Source of the DNA: CAXTSE01 sp964246985
Lineage (GTDB): Bacteria; Actinomycetota; Actinomycetes; Actinomycetales; Microbacteriaceae
DNA: 64,000 nt
NCBI GenBank assembly: GCA_964246985.1
Contig: CAXTSE010000001.1
Coordinates: forward strand, 1 to 64,000
Direction: 5' to 3'
The first letter of the stretch is position 1; the number at the start of each line of letters is the position of its first letter. Under the pieces are notes generated by a model that saw nothing but the letters and a program-made list of their open reading frames with translations, did not search any database and had not been told where the DNA came from. A program made the position numbers and the translations under genes. Shown here piece by piece: positions 25,197-33,158 of the stretch.

Positions 25197-26717
25197 ATGG
25201 CCAACTCCCCCACCCCCGCAGCCACCAGCAACCGCTCGACGACCCCGGTGTCGTCGACCTTCCGCGACTACATCTCGGCGGACTGGGCAGAGCGCGACGA
25301 GACGATCCCCGCACCGCGCGAGGTCGCTGCGCACGCTGCCGCGCGTCGCGCGCGGATCGCGGCGCTGCATCCCGGCGAGCGCCTGATAGTGCCGGCCGGC
25401 CCGGCGCGGGTGCGCAGCAACGACACCGACTACCCGTACCGCGCGCACTCGGCCTTCTCGCACCTCACCGGCTGGGGCAGCGACGCCGTCGCCGACTCGG
25501 TGCTGGTGATGGAGCCCGGCCCGGACGGCCATGACGCCACCCTCTACTTCCGTCCGACCGCCGGGCGCGACTCGGAGGAGTTCTACGCCAATGCGGCCAT
25601 CGGCGAGTTCTGGACCGGCCCGCGCCCGTCGCTCGCGCAGGTGTCGGCCGAGCTCGGCATCGCGACCCGCGACCTCGCCGAGCTGAGCGACGTCCTCGAG
25701 TCGACCGACGGCACCACCCGCATCGTGCGCGACGCCGACCGCGACCTCACCGATCAGATCGACGGGCGCCGACTGCTCGGCGCCGAGATGTCCGAGCTGT
25801 CGGAGGGCACTGGCGCCGGCGACGCGATCGACGGATCCGTCGTCGACGACGACGACGGCGACGTCGTCTTCGCCCGCGACCTCAGCGAGCTGCGTCTCGT
25901 CAAGGACGCCTGGGAGGTGGAGCAGATGCGCCTCGCCGTCGCCGCGACCCAGCAGGGCTTCGACGACGTCATCGCCGACCTGCCGCAGATCACGGCGCAC
26001 ACCCGTGGCGAGCGTCTCGTCGAGGGCACCTTCAACCGTCGCGCACGCGCCGAGGGCAACCAGGTCGGCTACGACACCATCGCGGCCTCCGGCCCGCACG
26101 CCTGCATCCTGCACTGGACGCGCAACGACGGGGCGGTGACACCGGGCGACCTGATCCTGATCGATGCCGGAGTCGAGCTCGACAGCCTCTATACGGCGGA
26201 CATCACCCGCACCCTGCCGATCAGCGGCACCTTCACCGACGTCCAGCGCCGCATCTACGAGGCGGTGCTGGAGGCGGCGGACGCCGCTCGCGCGGTGGTG
26301 CGTCCCGGCATCCGCTTCCGCGAGATCCATGCGGCGGCGATGACCGTGATCGCCGAGCGCACCGCCGAGTGGGGCCTGCTGCCCGTGTCGGCGGCCGAGT
26401 CGCTCGACCCCGACGCTCAGTTCCACCGCCGGTACATGGTGCACGGCACGAGCCACCACCTCGGCATCGACGTGCACGACTGCGCGCAGGCGCGCCGGGA
26501 GCTCTACCTCGACGGCATCCTCGAGGAGGGGATGGTGCTGACGGTCGAGCCCGGCCTCTACTTCCAGCCCGACGACCTGTCGGTGCCCGAGGAGTACCGC
26601 GGCATCGGCGTGCGCATCGAGGACGATGTGCTCGTCACGGCCGACGGCTCGGAGAACCTGTCGGCGGGCATCCCGCGGACGGTCGCCGAGGTCGAGGCCT
26701 GGATGGCCCGCGCCTAG
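25197..26717 (+). CDS. Xaa-Pro aminopeptidase (aminopeptidase P, M24B)
   Basis: 506 residues, normal for PepP. An N-terminal creatinase-like domain (about 30-230) contains the PYRAHSAFSHLTGW motif, followed by the pita-bread catalytic domain. The dinuclear metal ligands are visible: LIDAGVE and TADITRT (two aspartates, near 324 and 335), VHGTSHHLGIDVHD (histidine, near 420), VEPGLYF (glutamate, near 451) and RIEDDVLV (glutamate). It removes N-terminal residues preceding proline in the cytoplasm. ATG 25197 follows GGGAGAATGGGACC. A D-rich insert (DDDDGDV) near residue 218 separates the domains. Confidence 0.93.
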   Translation: MANSPTPAATSNRSTTPVSSTFRDYISADWAERDETIPAPREVAAHAAARRARIAALHPGERLIVPAGPARVRSNDTDYPYRAHSAFSHLTGWGSDAVADSVLVMEPGPDGHDATLYFRPTAGRDSEEFYANAAIGEFWTGPRPSLAQVSAELGIATRDLAELSDVLESTDGTTRIVRDADRDLTDQIDGRRLLGAEMSELSEGTGAGDAIDGSVVDDDDGDVVFARDLSELRLVKDAWEVEQMRLAVAATQQGFDDVIADLPQITAHTRGERLVEGTFNRRARAEGNQVGYDTIAASGPHACILHWTRNDGAVTPGDLILIDAGVELDSLYTADITRTLPISGTFTDVQRRIYEAVLEAADAARAVVRPGIRFREIHAAAMTVIAERTAEWGLLPVSAAESLDPDAQFHRRYMVHGTSHHLGIDVHDCAQARRELYLDGILEEGMVLTVEPGLYFQPDDLSVPEEYRGIGVRIEDDVLVTADGSENLSAGIPRTVAEVEAWMARA

Positions 26718-26723
26718 CCCGAG

Positions 26724-27176
26724 CTACCTGCGGGGCAGCGTCGCGTCTGGCGACCGAACGACAGCGCGCTCGGCCCTCGCGAACATCCCCACGATGAACG
26801 CTGTCGCAGCGAGCAGCACGGCGACGCCGAGCAGCGTCGCGACGTCGACCGACAGCGCGACCAGCACGACGACCCCGCCGACGGCGGCAGCGACGGCCGC
26901 GAGCCAGGCGGCGTCGACGATCCCGCCGAGGTGTCCGACGGCCGGGTAGCGACCCGCGACAGACATCGCGACCGATGCGACGACGGCCGTGAGCACGCCG
27001 TGGACGGCGAGCACGACACCCGCGACCGGGAATGCGGGCGACCACGATCCGACTGCGATCGCGAACACCGCCATGGCGGCGAGCAGGAGCGCGATCACGA
27101 TCGCGGTGATCCCCCGTCGGCGCGCGAGGCGAGACACCTCCGCCGGTCCGGATGCGGATGCCGCGGCGCCGCTCAT
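26724..27176 (-). CDS. Membrane protein, last gene of ESX-like cassette
   Basis: 150 residues with four predicted membrane helices (about 26-46, 50-73, 82-104 and 106-128) and no recognised family. The start is ATG 27176, overlapping the stop of the preceding gene as ATGA, which ties it to the WXG-like cassette (27173-28941). Its small size and lack of an enzymatic motif suggest an accessory or immunity-type membrane partner, but that is inference only. It converges on the aminopeptidase P gene with 6 bases between stops. Confidence 0.75.
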   Translation of the reverse strand: MSGAAASASGPAEVSRLARRRGITAIVIALLLAAMAVFAIAVGSWSPAFPVAGVVLAVHGVLTAVVASVAMSVAGRYPAVGHLGGIVDAAWLAAVAAAVGGVVVLVALSVDVATLLGVAVLLAATAFIVGMFARAERAVVRSPDATLPRR

Positions 27177-27868
27177 CGCGTCGCGAACGTCGGCCACGTG
27201 CTCACCCCCGCCATCGCCGAGGCCAGGTTGCTGTGTGCGATCGACGACGCGGCGCTGAACGCGATCAGAGCCGCGCCGATGGCGCCGAGCCCGATGAGGA
27301 TGCCGCCGAGCGCAGCCGGCGGAGCCAGCGGCAGACCGAACACCGTGACCGCGGCCCCGGTCGCGGTCGCAAATCCGACGCACACCGAGATGATGGCCAC
27401 GAGCACCGCACCCCAGAAGATCAGGATCGCGTTCCGCATGGCGACCAGGGCGTCCCCGATCTTCTGCGCGTAGTCGGCGTTCAGCGAGGTGAACGCCTCA
27501 CGCTGATCGGGCACGGACTGCCGGTACTGATCGGCACCTCTGCCCTTCCAGTTGTCGTCGACCAGCAGATCGTGGTCGTCGATGTCGCGGCGGAGGTTGG
27601 CCGAGACCGCCCCGACGTCGACCTTCCAGGTCACCGAACGGTCGTGCAGGGTGAAGGGGTCGCCGACGTACGCGAGCTTGTCGGTGAACCAGTCCCAGAA
27701 CTCCTGCAGCCTGGCCATGAGGGCGTTCCACCCGTCGATGACGCGATGCACGATCCACGAGAGGATGTCGGGCACGACCGACAGCGTCGCGTTGATGATG
27801 CGCTGCAGCCTCTCCACGGCTCCCTCGAGGGTGCGGAGCATGTCGATGCACTGCTGGGCGGGGTTCAT
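27173..27868 (-). CDS. WXG100-like protein with C-terminal membrane helices
   Basis: 231 residues. The N-terminal 150 residues are helical, with a WKG turn at residues 107-109 (NWKGRGADQYRQ) between two predicted helices, as in WXG100/ESAT-6-like proteins, then two strongly hydrophobic helices at about 149-170 and 185-207 and a short polar tail. The first 65 residues are an additional Trp-rich helix (WNALMARLQEFWDWF). Membrane-tethered WXG proteins accompany type VII systems and polymorphic toxins, but this one carries no toxin domain. The gene overlaps the downstream gene by four bases and starts 10 bases after the stop of the small upstream gene. Confidence 0.7.
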   Translation of the reverse strand: MNPAQQCIDMLRTLEGAVERLQRIINATLSVVPDILSWIVHRVIDGWNALMARLQEFWDWFTDKLAYVGDPFTLHDRSVTWKVDVGAVSANLRRDIDDHDLLVDDNWKGRGADQYRQSVPDQREAFTSLNADYAQKIGDALVAMRNAILIFWGAVLVAIISVCVGFATATGAAVTVFGLPLAPPAALGGILIGLGAIGAALIAFSAASSIAHSNLASAMAGVSTWPTFATR

Positions 27869-27878
27869 GGGGTGCTCC

Positions 27879-28190
27879 TCATTCGATGGCCTGCCAATAG
27901 TCGGCGACGTCGTTCTTCACGCCGCGCTCGAGGTCGGCGAAGTCGTCGCGCACGTCGCGCAGGGCGTCGGCCGCCCCTCCCGTCTGCGTGGTCGCATCGA
28001 GCACCAGCTGCGTGACCTGCGCGTACACCGTGGCGTAGGCATCGGCGACGCCGGTGCCGCCGAACGAGAAGGCGCTGCGATGGATGTCGAGGCCGGTGAC
28101 CGTGGACTGCATCGTCTGCAGGCTGTCGGCGATCGCATCCCAGCGGGCGGCATCGTCGGTGAGCGCCTGGTACGAGACCTCGATCGACAT
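27879..28190 (-). CDS. Small helical protein, EspC/WXG100-like
   Basis: 103 residues. The sequence reads as two helices joined by a FSFGGTG turn at about residues 41-47, resembling the ESX-secreted EspC-like (PF10824-type) proteins; the N-terminus SYQALTDDAARWDAIADSLQ matches their first helix style. The C-terminal helix ends DVADYWQAIE, near but not identical to the YxxxD/E secretion signal. The gene starts one base after the stop of the YbaB-like gene, so the two are coupled. The family assignment is by pattern and is tentative; the coding call is firm from operon spacing. Confidence 0.68.
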   Translation of the reverse strand: MSIEVSYQALTDDAARWDAIADSLQTMQSTVTGLDIHRSAFSFGGTGVADAYATVYAQVTQLVLDATTQTGGAADALRDVRDDFADLERGVKNDVADYWQAIE

Positions 28191-28191
28191 G

Positions 28192-28941
28192 TCAGTCCTT
28201 TCCGGTGAGCAGCCGCGAGAGGCCGTCGGGATCGTTCAGCAGACCGCCGTAGCGAGCCAGCGGAGTCCCCGCCAGCACGTCGGCGGTGACGGCTTCGGCG
28301 GCCGCACGCCCCGCGGCTGCGATCGCGTCGTTGGTCTCGCGCTCCACGTCGGCGGTGCGCGCGTCGGCGATCCAGCTGTCGGCGAAGACGATCGAGGTGA
28401 TCGCGCCCGAGCCGTCGAGCGCGACGGTCACGTGGCGCGCGGCACTGACGCCGCTGTGAGTGGCGGATGCACGGGCCGAGATCAGCTCCATGGTGGCCTC
28501 GAGACCGGCATTCACCTCGTCGAACATGGTGAGCATCTCGCCCATGATGTCGCGCACCCGGTCCGAGTCCTCGACGCCCTCGAGCGTCGCGCGGAGGCGG
28601 GCCGCGGGCGTCTCGTCGGACGGAGCGGTGGGCCGTGTGGCGGGAGCGGGGCGCTCGTCGCTCTCGGCGACCTCGGTGCTCCAGGCGCGCATGCGCTCCG
28701 CGGCCAGCGCGGCGACGGCCGAGACGATGGCACCACCCAGCTCGGCACCCGAGTAGACGGTGTGCCAGCTGTCGCGCGGGGTCAGCGTGAGCGCTCGCGA
28801 CACCGGGTCGAAGTCGACGACGAAGGCGTCGGACGGGTCGGTCGACTGTGTGGCGGATGCGGCGGCGGCTGCCTCGAACGCCTGTGATCGGCGGTCGAAC
28901 TCATCGCGTAGGTCGAAGATGCTGTCGACGTCATCCTGCAT
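28192..28941 (-). CDS. YbaB/EspL-like ESX-associated protein
   Basis: 249 residues. The C-terminal part (about 115-225) looks like a YbaB/EbfC-type domain: a helical dimerisation segment, a strand pair HVTVALDGSGAITSIVFAD near 170, then a long alanine-rich helix. The N-terminal part (about 38-85) contains another strand pair (FVVDFDPVSRALTLTPRDSW) followed by a helix of the same style, so the protein may hold one and a half or two copies. YbaB-like proteins such as EspL act as partners in ESX loci. First gene of the cassette; ATG 28941 has TAATCT seven bases upstream, so the operon may be leaderless. Confidence 0.68.
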   Translation of the reverse strand: MQDDVDSIFDLRDEFDRRSQAFEAAAAASATQSTDPSDAFVVDFDPVSRALTLTPRDSWHTVYSGAELGGAIVSAVAALAAERMRAWSTEVAESDERPAPATRPTAPSDETPAARLRATLEGVEDSDRVRDIMGEMLTMFDEVNAGLEATMELISARASATHSGVSAARHVTVALDGSGAITSIVFADSWIADARTADVERETNDAIAAAGRAAAEAVTADVLAGTPLARYGGLLNDPDGLSRLLTGKD

Positions 28942-28948
28942 AAGTGAG

Positions 28949-28954
28949 AGATTA
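28949..28954 (-). promoter_or_regulatory. Candidate -10 box of the ESX-like cassette
   Basis: TAATCT on the minus strand ends seven bases before ATG 28941. Just upstream, 28965-28989 holds a GC-rich inverted repeat (GCCCGC...GCGGGC) that could end transcription of the stress-protein gene before it enters the cassette. Confidence 0.5.
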
Positions 28955-29002
28955 GCAGCTTTTGCCCGCGCGTCGAGGCGCGGCGGGCCGACGTCGCGTC
29001 GG

Positions 29003-29503
29003 TCAGTCGACGGGCGGGCGCGCCAGCAGCTCCTGAGCCCGCGCCGTCAGCTCGGGGTCGAGGATGATCTGGTAGTTCGTGGCGAGCACCTGGCTGGTCG
29101 ACTCGAAGTCGCGCGTGCGGCGGCTGACCGCATAGGAGATGAGCCGGAAGAACATGCCGAACGCGGCGCCGATCAGCACCGCGGCCGCGAACAGGCCGAC
29201 GTTGAAGGTCGGGGTCAGGAAGCTGAACAGCAGGCCGAGGAACAGGCCGAACCATGCTCCGCTGAGTGCCCCCTCGAGCGCCGCCCGGTTCCAGGAGAGC
29301 TTGCGCGTCACGCTCTCGACGGTCTTGAGGTCGTTTCCGACGATCGACACCTTGTCGACGGCGAAGTCGGCCTTGGCGAGACGGTCCACGATCATCTGGG
29401 CCTCGGGATAGGTGTCGTAGGTGCCGAGGACGTCCCCTCTGGGGGCCTGCAACAAGGGGAGGCGACGGTTGAACGGGCCCTGGTTCGCACTGGGATTGGT
29501 CAC
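29003..29503 (-). CDS. General stress protein 17M-like membrane protein
   Basis: 166 residues. The N-terminal part (about 24-70: GTYDTYPEAQMIVDRLAKADFAV, then VSIVGNDLKTVE) matches the YflT/GSP17M-type fold found in stress proteins, followed by two glycine-rich membrane helices (about 78-98 and 101-124) and a return to a short soluble beta-alpha tail. The gene starts at GTG 29503 and is divergent from the MgtE-N/CBS gene, sharing a 35-base promoter region. The role is unknown; the family name reflects general stress induction in Bacillus. Confidence 0.8.
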   Translation of the reverse strand: MTNPSANQGPFNRRLPLLQAPRGDVLGTYDTYPEAQMIVDRLAKADFAVDKVSIVGNDLKTVESVTRKLSWNRAALEGALSGAWFGLFLGLLFSFLTPTFNVGLFAAAVLIGAAFGMFFRLISYAVSRRTRDFESTSQVLATNYQIILDPELTARAQELLARPPVD

Positions 29504-29538
29504 GTCTCATCATCCCACGCGGCGAGTAGGGTTGGCCC

Positions 29539-30864
29539 GTGAGCGCCGCACGAGTCTTCGTCGCCCGACTGGCCGGGTGCGCCGTCTTCGACCCCGCCGG
29601 CGACAAGGTCGGCAAAGTGCGCGACGTCCTCGTCGTCTACCGCCACGAGGACTCCCCCTCCGTCGTCGGGCTCATCGTCGAGGTCACGGGCAAGCGCCGC
29701 GTGTTCCTGTCGATCGGGCGGGTGACGAGCATCGGATCCGGTCAGATCATCACGACCGGCCTCATCAACCTCCGGCGCTTCGAGCAGCGCGGCGGCGAGG
29801 TGCGCGTCATCGCCGAGCTGCTCGGTCGCAAGGTGGTGCTGGCCGACGGGTCGGGCGAGGCCACCATCGAGGACGTCGGCATCAGCGAGGTCGCGCCGGG
29901 AGAGTGGGCGGTCGGCGACCTGTTCCTGCGTCGTCCGCGCACGGGGGGCACGCCGTTCGGCAAGGGGGCGACGCTCTTCGCACCCTGGATGGCGACCGCC
30001 GAGAAGGTGCAGAAGGGCGAGCCGCAGTCCGCCGAGCAGCTCATCGCCACCTACTCCGACCTGCTGCCGGCCGACCTCGCGCACACCCTCCTCGACCTGC
30101 CCGAGGAGCGCCGCCTCGAGGTCGCCGAGGAGCTCTCCGACGACCGCCTCGCCGACGCCCTCGAGGAGATGGCCGAGGAGGACCAGGTCGACCTCATCGG
30201 CCAGCTCGACGACGCCCGTGCCGCCGACGTCCTCGATCAGATGCAGCCGGACGACGCGGCCGACCTGATCGCCCAGCTCTCCGACGAGCGGGGCGAGGCC
30301 CTGCTCGGTCTCATGGAGCCCGAGGAGGCGGAGGACGTGCGCTTCCTCCTCAACTACGCCTCCGACACCGCGGGCGGCCTGATGACGACGGAGCCCATCA
30401 TCGTGTCGGCCGACGCGACGGTCGCCGAGGGCCTCGCTCTCATCCGCCGCCACGAGCTGGCGCCTGCGCTCGGCGCCGCGGTCTGCGTCACCCTGCCGCC
30501 GTACGAGCCGCCGACCGGCCGGTTCCTCGGCATGGTGCACTTCCAGCGCATGCTGCGCTACCCGCCCCATGAGCGCCTCGGCACGCTGCTCGACACCAGC
30601 CTCGAGCCGGTGACGCCCGACACCAGCGCCGCCGAGGTGTCGCGCATCCTCGCCAGCTACAACCTGGTGTCGCTGCCCGTCGTCGATGAGAACCACCGGC
30701 TCGTCGGGGTGGTGACCATCGACGACGTCCTCGACTACCTGCTCCCGGATGACTGGCGCAGCAACGCGGGGGATGACGAACCCCGGCCCGCACATGCGGG
30801 CGTGACCACCTCGACAGCAACCATCCCGATCCGCGGAAGGAGGACGCCACGTGGCTCGCGCTGA
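29539..30864 (+). CDS. PRC-barrel/MgtE N-terminal/CBS domain protein without transporter domain
   Basis: 441 residues. An N-terminal PRC-barrel-like segment (about 5-130, VFVARLAGCAVFDPAGDKVGKVRDV) is followed by the MgtE N-domain of superhelical repeats (about 160-265, PADLAHTLLDLPEERR...DDAADLIAQL) and a CBS pair (about 275-400, TAGGLMTTEPI and LVSLPVVDENHRLVGVVTIDD). The membrane channel of MgtE is absent, so it is a Mg2+/nucleotide sensor-type protein, not a transporter. GTG 29539 has TAGGGT (29527-29532) six bases upstream. It overlaps the DUF1003 gene by 14 bases, a pairing also known in mycobacteria (Rv1232c/Rv1231c). Confidence 0.88.
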   Translation: MSAARVFVARLAGCAVFDPAGDKVGKVRDVLVVYRHEDSPSVVGLIVEVTGKRRVFLSIGRVTSIGSGQIITTGLINLRRFEQRGGEVRVIAELLGRKVVLADGSGEATIEDVGISEVAPGEWAVGDLFLRRPRTGGTPFGKGATLFAPWMATAEKVQKGEPQSAEQLIATYSDLLPADLAHTLLDLPEERRLEVAEELSDDRLADALEEMAEEDQVDLIGQLDDARAADVLDQMQPDDAADLIAQLSDERGEALLGLMEPEEAEDVRFLLNYASDTAGGLMTTEPIIVSADATVAEGLALIRRHELAPALGAAVCVTLPPYEPPTGRFLGMVHFQRMLRYPPHERLGTLLDTSLEPVTPDTSAAEVSRILASYNLVSLPVVDENHRLVGVVTIDDVLDYLLPDDWRSNAGDDEPRPAHAGVTTSTATIPIRGRRTPRGSR

Positions 30865-31408
30865 CCCCTCCCGCCCCCGCCCCAACGCCCGCGCCGAGAA
30901 CCGGCTCGACAACCCCAAGGGGCTGCGCACCAACTTCGTCCCGTTCCGCAGTCGCAACCGCGATACGTTCGGCCGCTTCACCGAGGCGATCGCGCGCGGC
31001 ATGGGCACGCCTCGGTTCCTCTTCGTGCTGTCGCTCGTCGTCATCGCGTGGATGCTCTTCAACACGCTCGCTCCCCAGCAGTTCCGGTTCGACTCGCAGG
31101 CCCTCGGGTTCACCGCGCTGACCCTGGTGCTCTCGCTGCAGGCGTCGTATGCCGCGCCCCTGCTGCTGCTCGCGCAGAACCGGCAGGACGACCGCGACCG
31201 CGTGCAGATCGAGCAGGACCGGCAGCGCGCCGAGCGCAACCTCGCCGACACCGAGTACCTCGCGCGCGAGGTGGTCGCGCTGCGGCTCGCCATCAAGGAC
31301 GTGGCCACCAAGGACTTCATCCGCTCCGAACTCCGTGCACTGCTCGAAGAGCTCGACGCGGACAAGGCGGGGCCGGATGCCGGGGATGACGACGCACGTG
31401 GGCGCTGA
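30851..31408 (+). CDS. DUF1003 membrane protein
   Basis: 185 residues. DUF1003 hallmarks: a basic N-terminus, two membrane helices (about 55-75 and 83-105) joined by a loop with FDSQALGFTALTLVLSLQASYAAPLLLLAQNRQ, and a coiled-coil tail (DRDRVQIEQDRQRAERNL). Function unknown, usually linked to the MgtE-N/CBS protein encoded immediately upstream. GTG 30851 lies inside that gene and is preceded by a near-perfect Shine-Dalgarno AAGGAGG (30838-30844), which fixes the start. It overlaps the mrp gene by 23 bases. Confidence 0.88.
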   Translation: MARADPSRPRPNARAENRLDNPKGLRTNFVPFRSRNRDTFGRFTEAIARGMGTPRFLFVLSLVVIAWMLFNTLAPQQFRFDSQALGFTALTLVLSLQASYAAPLLLLAQNRQDDRDRVQIEQDRQRAERNLADTEYLAREVVALRLAIKDVATKDFIRSELRALLEELDADKAGPDAGDDDARGR

Positions 31409-32504
31409 GGCGCTGCTGGCCGCACTCTCCCGCGTGCAGGATCCGGAGATCCGTCGCCCGATCACCGAGCTCGACATGATCCGCTCGGCGACCGTCGAGG
31501 GCTCCATCGCGCATATCGACCTGCGGCTGACGATCGTCGGATGCCCGGCAGCCGACACGATCGAGCGCGACGTGCGCACCGCGGCTCTGAGCGTCGTGGG
31601 GGTCGAGACCGTCGACCTCGCCATCGGGGTCATGACGGTCGCCGAGCGCGAGGCCCTCACGACCCGTTTGCGCGGTACCCGCACCGTGCAGTTCGGCGCC
31701 GACTCGCTCACGCGCATCCTCTGCGTCTCGAGCGGCAAGGGAGGCGTGGGCAAGTCGACCCTCACCGCGAACCTCGCGGTCTCGCTCGCCGCACGCGGGC
31801 TGCGGGTCGGCCTGATCGATGCCGACGTGTTCGGGTTCTCCATCCCCGGCATCCTCGGTCTCGCGGGCGCGAAGCCGACGCAGGTCGGCGACATGATCCT
31901 GCCGCCGATCGCGCACGGGGTGAAGGTGATCTCGATCGGCATGTTCGTCGACGGGCAGGCTGCCGTGTCCTGGCGCGGGCCGCTGCTCCATCGCACGATG
32001 CAGCAGTTCCTGACGGACGTGTGGTTCGGCGACCTCGACGTGCTGCTGCTCGACCTGCCACCGGGCACGGGCGACATCGCCATCTCGCTCGGGCAGCTGC
32101 TGCCGCAGGCGGAGGTGCTGGTCGTGACCACCCCCCAGCCCGCGGCGGCCGAGGTGGCCGAGCGCAGCGGACTGGTCGCGCGACAGACCGGGCAGAAGGT
32201 GATCGGGGTCATCGAGAACATGGCCGGGCTCGTGCAGCCCGACGGCTCGGTGCTCGAGCTGTTCGGCTCGGGAGGCGGAGCCGACCTGGCGGCGCGGCTC
32301 AGCACCGCGGAGGAGCCGGTCCCCGTGCTGGCGTCCATCCCGCTCAGCGTCGCGCTGCGCGCGGGAGGCGACGCGGGTGCGCCCGTCGTCCTCGCGCATC
32401 CGGATGACCCCGCTGCCGTCGCGATCTCGTCGCTCGCCGGAGTGCTCGCGACGCGCGCCCGCGGCCTCAGCGGACGCCCGCTTCCCGTTACGGTGAAGCC
32501 GTGA
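31386..32504 (+). CDS. mrp: Mrp/NBP35-type iron-sulfur carrier ATPase (ApbC-like)
   Basis: 372 residues. An N-terminal MIP18/DUF59 domain (residues 5-90, SRVQDPEIRRPITELDMI) is fused to a P-loop domain with the deviant Walker A CVSSGKGGVGKST near residue 117, IDADVFGFSIP, the Walker B DLPPGTGD near 220, and GVIENMAGL near 278. Mrp proteins carry or deliver Fe-S clusters. The CxxC dyad of some homologues after NM is absent, as is usual in actinobacterial members. ATG 31386 is preferred since DUF59 begins immediately; it overlaps the DUF1003 gene. The stop overlaps the next gene as GTGA. Confidence 0.92.
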   Translation: MTTHVGAEALLAALSRVQDPEIRRPITELDMIRSATVEGSIAHIDLRLTIVGCPAADTIERDVRTAALSVVGVETVDLAIGVMTVAEREALTTRLRGTRTVQFGADSLTRILCVSSGKGGVGKSTLTANLAVSLAARGLRVGLIDADVFGFSIPGILGLAGAKPTQVGDMILPPIAHGVKVISIGMFVDGQAAVSWRGPLLHRTMQQFLTDVWFGDLDVLLLDLPPGTGDIAISLGQLLPQAEVLVVTTPQPAAAEVAERSGLVARQTGQKVIGVIENMAGLVQPDGSVLELFGSGGGADLAARLSTAEEPVPVLASIPLSVALRAGGDAGAPVVLAHPDDPAAVAISSLAGVLATRARGLSGRPLPVTVKP

Positions 32505-32869
32505 GCCCGTCGCGCGCCCTGCCGCATGACCGCGAGAGTGCGGCCGGGTCTGCGCACCCGGTAGCGGCCCCGTCCGCATCCGAGATCGAGGCCGCGTACG
32601 ACGCCCGCTTCCGCGACGCGGCCCGGCTGATCGCCGAGGGTCGGCCGGCGAGCGCGATCCTGCTCACCCGCGAGACGAGCGACCGCCGGTACCGCGGGGT
32701 GCAGATCGTGGTCGCCACGTTCGAGCTCGAGGACGGCGACGAGCCGCCGCGGGAGGTCTCGTACGAGCACATCTTCGGACCGGCGAGCGCTCGGCGCTGG
32801 CGGCCGGGCCGCGAGGTCGAGGCCTGGATCGACCCCCGCGATCCGGACAACATCTACATCGGTCGCTGA
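32501..32869 (+). CDS. Conserved hypothetical small protein
   Basis: 122 residues with no membrane segment. After a ~30-residue disordered start there is a compact domain of strands (SAILLTRETSDRRYRGVQI, VVATFELEDGDEPPREVSYEH) ending in a VEAWIDPRDPDNIYIGR motif that recalls DUF3592-like cytoplasmic halves, in which a conversion from flux to coordinates gives strand-DPxxPxxxY endings. No function can be given. GTG 32501 overlaps the mrp stop (GTGA), so it is the last gene of the CBS-DUF1003-mrp operon. Confidence 0.7.
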   Translation: MSPSRALPHDRESAAGSAHPVAAPSASEIEAAYDARFRDAARLIAEGRPASAILLTRETSDRRYRGVQIVVATFELEDGDEPPREVSYEHIFGPASARRWRPGREVEAWIDPRDPDNIYIGR

Positions 32870-32983
32870 GACCGGCTGCGGCCACCCCGGAACGCACGAT
32901 GGCCGCATCCATCCGACACGGGTGTCGAGTGGTGCGGCCGGTGTGGGTGCACGCGCGTCTCGGGGACGCGGGTGCGGGAAGCG

Positions 32984-33091
32984 CTAGGCGCGGCGAGCAG
33001 GGATGCGGGCGTAGCCGTCGCGCGCGGTCACGAGGACCGTGGAGACGATGGCGGTCATGGCGACCGCGGCGAGGATGATGAACATGGTCAT
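32984..33091 (-). CDS. 35-residue membrane microprotein
   Basis: A short frame from ATG 33091 to TAG 32984-32986 encodes a hydrophobic helix (residues 3-23, MFIILAAVAMTAIVSTVLVT) followed by a basic tail (ARDGYARIPARRA). The hydrophobic-then-basic layout and its divergent pairing with the LysR gene, 65 bases away, support a real small gene. A TTGACA hexamer lies upstream at 33101-33106 (minus strand). The tail would sit in the cytoplasm. No family is recognised. Confidence is limited by the size of the frame. Confidence 0.55.
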   Translation of the reverse strand: MTMFIILAAVAMTAIVSTVLVTARDGYARIPARRA

Positions 33092-33141
33092 ATTCAAGCC
33101 GTGTCAACTATGTAGCACAAGCGAAACTAACTGCATGATGG

Positions 33142-33158
33142 ATGTAGTCTGACTACAT
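33142..33158. promoter_or_regulatory. 17-bp perfect palindrome over LysR -10 box and start codon
   Basis: ATGTAGTC-T-GACTACAT is a perfect inverted repeat whose left arm contains TAGTCT, the candidate -10 box (33145-33150), and whose right arm ends in the AT of the lysR ATG (33157). A related half-site TATGTAG occurs at 33110-33116. This is well placed for negative autoregulation and control of the divergent microprotein gene. Confidence 0.65.

Noticed and set aside
26724..28941. Complete toxin-immunity (LXG/polymorphic toxin) locus
   Set aside because: No toxin-domain protein is present; all four products are helical or membrane proteins without catalytic motifs.
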